From NCBI GenBank assembly GCA_002432565.1, contig DJFP01000129.1:1925-9832 (forward strand): a stretch of DNA of 7,908 bases. The letters run 5' to 3'. Below the pieces are notes generated by a model. The model ran no database searches. It was given only the letters and a program-made list of their open reading frames with translations, and was not told where the DNA came from. Of the stretch, positions 5,713-7,908 are shown one piece after another. The position numbers and the translations under genes are program-made. This DNA comes from Flavobacteriales bacterium UBA5869 (lineage in GTDB: Bacteria; Bacteroidota; Bacteroidia; Flavobacteriales_D; Crocinitomicaceae). Within the stretch, counting starts at the first letter, position 1; each line of letters opens with the position of its first letter.

Positions 5713-6135
5713 GTGAAAATACGAATCTTTTTATTGATTTTGGTCTTGGTAGGCGTTTCTTGTAAAAAAAACAGGACGCACCCTATTCCAAGCATTGCGT
5801 TTGATTTACAAATCGATCTTACTCTGCCTTCCTACCAGGAACTGAACAGCGTTGGTGGATGGGCCTATGTTTCCGGTGGAATAAAAGGAATTGTTGTTTA
5901 CAGGCAGTCCACAGATATTTTCGTTGCATGGGAGCGTATGTCCCCGGAAGATCCTGACAATGTTTGTGCCACTCCATTAACAATCGACACCACCAATTTT
6001 CTGCAATTGAATGACGCTTGTTCCGGTGCTAAATTTTCCATGTATGACGGATCCCCTATATCCGGGTCCGATTGGGGATTGCGCAAGTACCAGACTGAAT
6101 GGAATGGAAGTAATCTATTGAGAATCTACAATTGA
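5713..6135 (+). CDS. Lipoprotein with Rieske-like fold lacking most [2Fe-2S] ligands
   Basis: The 140-residue protein starts with GTG (5713) after a weak purine stretch (AAGG, 5706-5709 region). It has a lipoprotein signal: MKIRIFLLILVLVGVSC, with lipidated Cys17 followed by KKN. The -3 residue of the lipobox is Gly rather than Leu. The mature part resembles the Rieske-domain lipoproteins common in Bacteroidota. In order, a GGWAYVSGGIKGIVVYR core (48-64) leads into an FVAWERMSP strand (70-78) and a Cys85 loop. Then comes DACSGAKFSMYDGSPISGS (101-119), equivalent to the usual second cluster-binding loop, and a final GLRKYQ...LLRI strand pair (122-138). In a functional Rieske centre the loops read C-x-H and C-x-x-H. 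Here the first is replaced by MSP and the second is C103-S-G-A, so only one ligand remains. It probably does not hold a canonical cluster and may be structural or bind something else. The assignment rests on remembered family patterns. Confidence 0.78.
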   Translation: MKIRIFLLILVLVGVSCKKNRTHPIPSIAFDLQIDLTLPSYQELNSVGGWAYVSGGIKGIVVYRQSTDIFVAWERMSPEDPDNVCATPLTIDTTNFLQLNDACSGAKFSMYDGSPISGSDWGLRKYQTEWNGSNLLRIYN

Positions 6136-6195
6136 TTTTTCCGGAATAACTTAAAGGTCAAATCTTCTTCTTATTCTAATCAAAATCCAACTAAT

Positions 6196-6232
6196 AAAAA
6201 CGTGTAAAATTCTGTTAACCAGATTTTTACAC
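6196..6232 (-). terminator. Intrinsic terminator of the glycosyltransferase gene
   Basis: GTGTAAAATTCTG (6202-6214) and CAGATTTTTACAC (6220-6232) form a 13-position stem with a single T-T mismatch and a 5-nt loop (TTAAC). On the minus strand the hairpin is followed by GTTTTTATT (6201 down to 6193), a usable U-tract, so it should end transcripts of the glycosyltransferase gene, whose stop is 86 nt upstream. For the plus-strand lipoprotein gene the same hairpin lacks a T-tract. Confidence 0.65.
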
Positions 6233-6239
6233 AGGAATC

Positions 6240-6259
6240 TGTTCGCAAATTAGCGAACA
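6240..6259. other. Second perfect stem-loop in the convergent intergenic region
   Basis: TGTTCGC (6240-6246) and GCGAACA (6253-6259) form a perfect 7-bp stem with a 6-nt loop, 7 nt from the neighbouring terminator hairpin. No T-tract follows on either strand. It could support termination, protect an mRNA 3' end, or be a protein-binding palindrome. Confidence 0.4.
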
Positions 6260-6317
6260 ATCGAATTCCAAAATTTCGTAAATTTCAGAAGTGGAAAACT
6301 TGTCCTAAAGCAATGAG

Positions 6318-7817
6318 TTACTTCTTCGCCTCCGTCTTCCAGATCTCCACGTAAGAATTCGAGTTACGCGGATTTATTCCATGCAGGAACTTATCTACAA
6401 AACCCGGTTCAATTTGAGCTTCCAGGTGCATTTTAGGATAGAACACCTTAAAAGTGTCGATGCGCTGCTCCAAATTCTTTTGGCCGAAGAAGAAAATGTA
6501 ATCCTGCGGTTCAACCGTATAAAAGCTTGCAGGATTTATAGTATCCGTACTCCACCGTTCCAAAACCTTATACTGCCATTTTCCGGAGTAGAAATAAGGC
6601 ATCATTTCGGGATTGGTTTCCCCGGTTGCCTCAATTAATATATGCTCATCACCACGCGCTTTTCCATAAAGCGCATACATGGTATTCACACGGGATTTTT
6701 TCGACGGCATAACCGTTACGATGCAGAAAAGCGGGATATTCAGAATCCAAAAGCCAATCCAGGAAACTTTCCAGAAACCATTCCAGAACTTACGTTCTCT
6801 AAGTTGTTCAATCCCCAGGAAAACCAAAATGATTACCAATGGGAAAATGGTGAGAATAAAACGCTCTTGTCTATTCGGAAAAATGGTATGGAACAACAGG
6901 AAAACAAAAGTCGGGATAAATAATACCAGGTATTTTCTTGCAGCTTTGAAATAAGCAATCAATGCCAAAATCCCAAGTGGGAAAAGCAAGAATCCGAAAA
7001 GCACATAAAAGTACATGAAGTAGTTTGCATTCTTCATATAACGCGTTCCTTCATTCATGTTATATACGACGTATCCTTTGAACTCCGCAAACGGATATCC
7101 CCAGATAAAATAATCAACAACTCCCTGCGTAAGAACGAACATAACGAGCGAACCTGCCGTCATTAGAAAAAGTTTTCTCCACTCGAACTTTATCATGTAG
7201 TAAATCCCCAAACCAACTGCATAAATTGCAATCTGGTAACGGAAAGAGACTGCCACACCGATTAATAAGCCCGCATAAAACAAGGCCCACTTACTTTTTC
7301 CATTTAAAGTCAGCCAAACCGCCCACATCAGGAAAGGAATGCTTACCACTTCTACCAGGTTTCTTACCGACAGGAAAGGCATTGCCCAAAGCAGAGCCAA
7401 GACCCAGCCGACATAACTTGCTGTTTTTTTATTGGATAATTTTTCCGTGATCAAATACCCAAACCGGATAACCAACAACGAAAACAGGGCATGTACAATG
7501 CGGTTTATGAGCATCAATGTTTTCGGATCTGCAATTCCGATGGTTTTCAAAACCTTAAAAAACAGGAAGTTCAGTCCAACATAAGTAAAGCTATGCCCCT
7601 CGGGAGATGCACCGGGTTCTTTATTCCAGGGAAGCCATGCATTGTAGTCAAAACCGTCGGCCCAGGAACCGGCAGCTTCTATCACCAGGAAATGATCATC
7701 ATGCATGCTGTAACCTTCTGCAAAAATTGCAGCGATTAATCGAACGATCAGTCCGACAAACAAAATGGTTCTAAGTGATGTCCAATCTATGGTTTTAATT
7801 CTTTCCGAAAGTTGCAT
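6318..7817 (-). CDS. Multi-pass glycosyltransferase, GT22/ALG-like mannosyltransferase superfamily (GT-C fold)
   Basis: This 499-residue inner-membrane protein should transfer a sugar from a lipid-phosphate donor to an acceptor on the periplasmic side. It has around ten to twelve hydrophobic segments between residues ~14 and 370, then a soluble C-terminal domain (~371-499). The first external loop carries the acidic motif MHDDHF (38-43), the GT-C catalytic position, matching the HPDE motif of the GT22 (PIG-B/ALG9/ALG12) family. The loop FPNRQERF (313-320) corresponds to the HKEERF motif of GT22. These two features favour GT22 over GT39/PMT, although bacterial members are diverse and the sugar and acceptor are unknown. 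It stands alone, convergent to the lipoprotein gene, so context does not identify the glycan. The start is supported by a promoter ending 4 nt before the ATG; no other in-frame Met lies near the N-terminus. Confidence 0.87.
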   Translation of the reverse strand: MQLSERIKTIDWTSLRTILFVGLIVRLIAAIFAEGYSMHDDHFLVIEAAGSWADGFDYNAWLPWNKEPGASPEGHSFTYVGLNFLFFKVLKTIGIADPKTLMLINRIVHALFSLLVIRFGYLITEKLSNKKTASYVGWVLALLWAMPFLSVRNLVEVVSIPFLMWAVWLTLNGKSKWALFYAGLLIGVAVSFRYQIAIYAVGLGIYYMIKFEWRKLFLMTAGSLVMFVLTQGVVDYFIWGYPFAEFKGYVVYNMNEGTRYMKNANYFMYFYVLFGFLLFPLGILALIAYFKAARKYLVLFIPTFVFLLFHTIFPNRQERFILTIFPLVIILVFLGIEQLRERKFWNGFWKVSWIGFWILNIPLFCIVTVMPSKKSRVNTMYALYGKARGDEHILIEATGETNPEMMPYFYSGKWQYKVLERWSTDTINPASFYTVEPQDYIFFFGQKNLEQRIDTFKVFYPKMHLEAQIEPGFVDKFLHGINPRNSNSYVEIWKTEAKK

Positions 7818-7821
7818 GAAA

Positions 7822-7851
7822 CAAAATTAGTGAATCTGGCAAATTATGCAA
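7822..7851 (-). promoter_or_regulatory. Promoter of the glycosyltransferase gene, probably giving a leaderless mRNA
   Basis: On the minus strand, TTG (7851-7849), a 19-nt spacer and TAATTTTG (7829-7822) match the Bacteroidota -33/-7 consensus exactly. Only TTTC separates the -7 box from the ATG at 7817, so transcription should start within 0-3 nt of the start codon. Confidence 0.62.
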
Positions 7852-7885
7852 TTAAGTTACGGTTACTTCTTCGTGTATGCATGTT

Positions 7886-7905
7886 CAAGGGGATTAATCC
7901 TCTTG
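7886..7905. repeat. Near-perfect 20-bp palindrome at the right edge
   Basis: CAAGGGGATT (7886-7895) and AATCCTCTTG (7896-7905) are inverse at 9 of 10 positions, and TGT/ACA flanks extend the symmetry with a one-base offset. As plus-strand RNA the single mismatch becomes a G-U pair, giving an 8-bp stem with a TTAA loop. It could be a terminator for a gene beyond the window or an operator upstream of the glycosyltransferase promoter; what lies to its right is not visible. Confidence 0.4.
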
Positions 7906-7908
7906 ACA

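Noticed and set aside
5688..5795. Longer version of the basic protein starting at 5795.
   Set aside because: It would place the signal peptide inside the protein and overlap the coding region of the divergent lipoprotein gene.
1..7908. Mobile element, phage, CRISPR or toxin-antitoxin system.
   Set aside because: No transposase, integrase, terminal repeats, regularly spaced repeats or toxin/antitoxin-like gene pair is visible.

Overview
The window looks like chromosomal DNA of a Bacteroidota bacterium, most likely a flavobacterial lineage (Crocinitomicaceae/Fluviicola-like is my guess, unproven). The signs are moderate GC, genes that mostly lack Shine-Dalgarno sequences, several copies of the Bacteroidota -7 promoter box TAnnTTTG (some with a TTG about 19-20 nt upstream), a lipoprotein signal ending in CKKN, and protein variants typical of that phylum. 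I see no insertion sequence, CRISPR array, tRNA or rRNA gene. The region appears to be ordinary core/accessory chromosome rather than a mobile element.

Layout, left to right. (1) 1-470, minus: the N-terminal third of a DEAD-box RNA helicase, cut by the window edge inside the DEAD motif. Upstream of it is a GC-rich 5' leader (about 60% GC) able to fold into a long imperfect stem-loop. (2) 692-2537, minus: a tight three-gene operon read upp -> small membrane protein -> YjjG-type HAD nucleotidase, with an 8-nt gap and an ATGA overlap. The two outer genes both act on pyrimidine nucleotides. (3) 2703-5326, plus, divergent from upp: an ABC exporter half-transporter and, overlapping its stop codon by 4 nt, a signal-less periplasmic-binding-protein-like protein of the Ca3427/NMT1-like type. 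(4) 5412-5687, minus: a small exported, extremely lysine/arginine-rich protein. Divergent to it, 5713-6135, plus: a lipoprotein with a Rieske-like fold that has lost most iron-sulfur ligands. The promoter of the lipoprotein lies inside the signal-peptide codons of the basic protein. (5) 6136-6317: a convergent intergenic region with two hairpins, one a good intrinsic terminator for the last gene. (6) 6318-7817, minus: a multi-pass GT22/ALG-like glycosyltransferase, preceded by a very clear promoter so close to the ATG that its mRNA is probably leaderless. (7) 7818-7908: promoter and a near-perfect palindrome at the window edge.

The most interesting points are the translationally coupled exporter plus cytosolic binding-protein pair, the putative pyrimidine salvage/house-cleaning operon with an uncharacterised membrane protein in the middle, the ligand-depleted Rieske lipoprotein, the leaderless promoter architecture, and the structured leader of the helicase gene. 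None of these alone proves a new system. All calls were made by reading the sequence; no database search was run.
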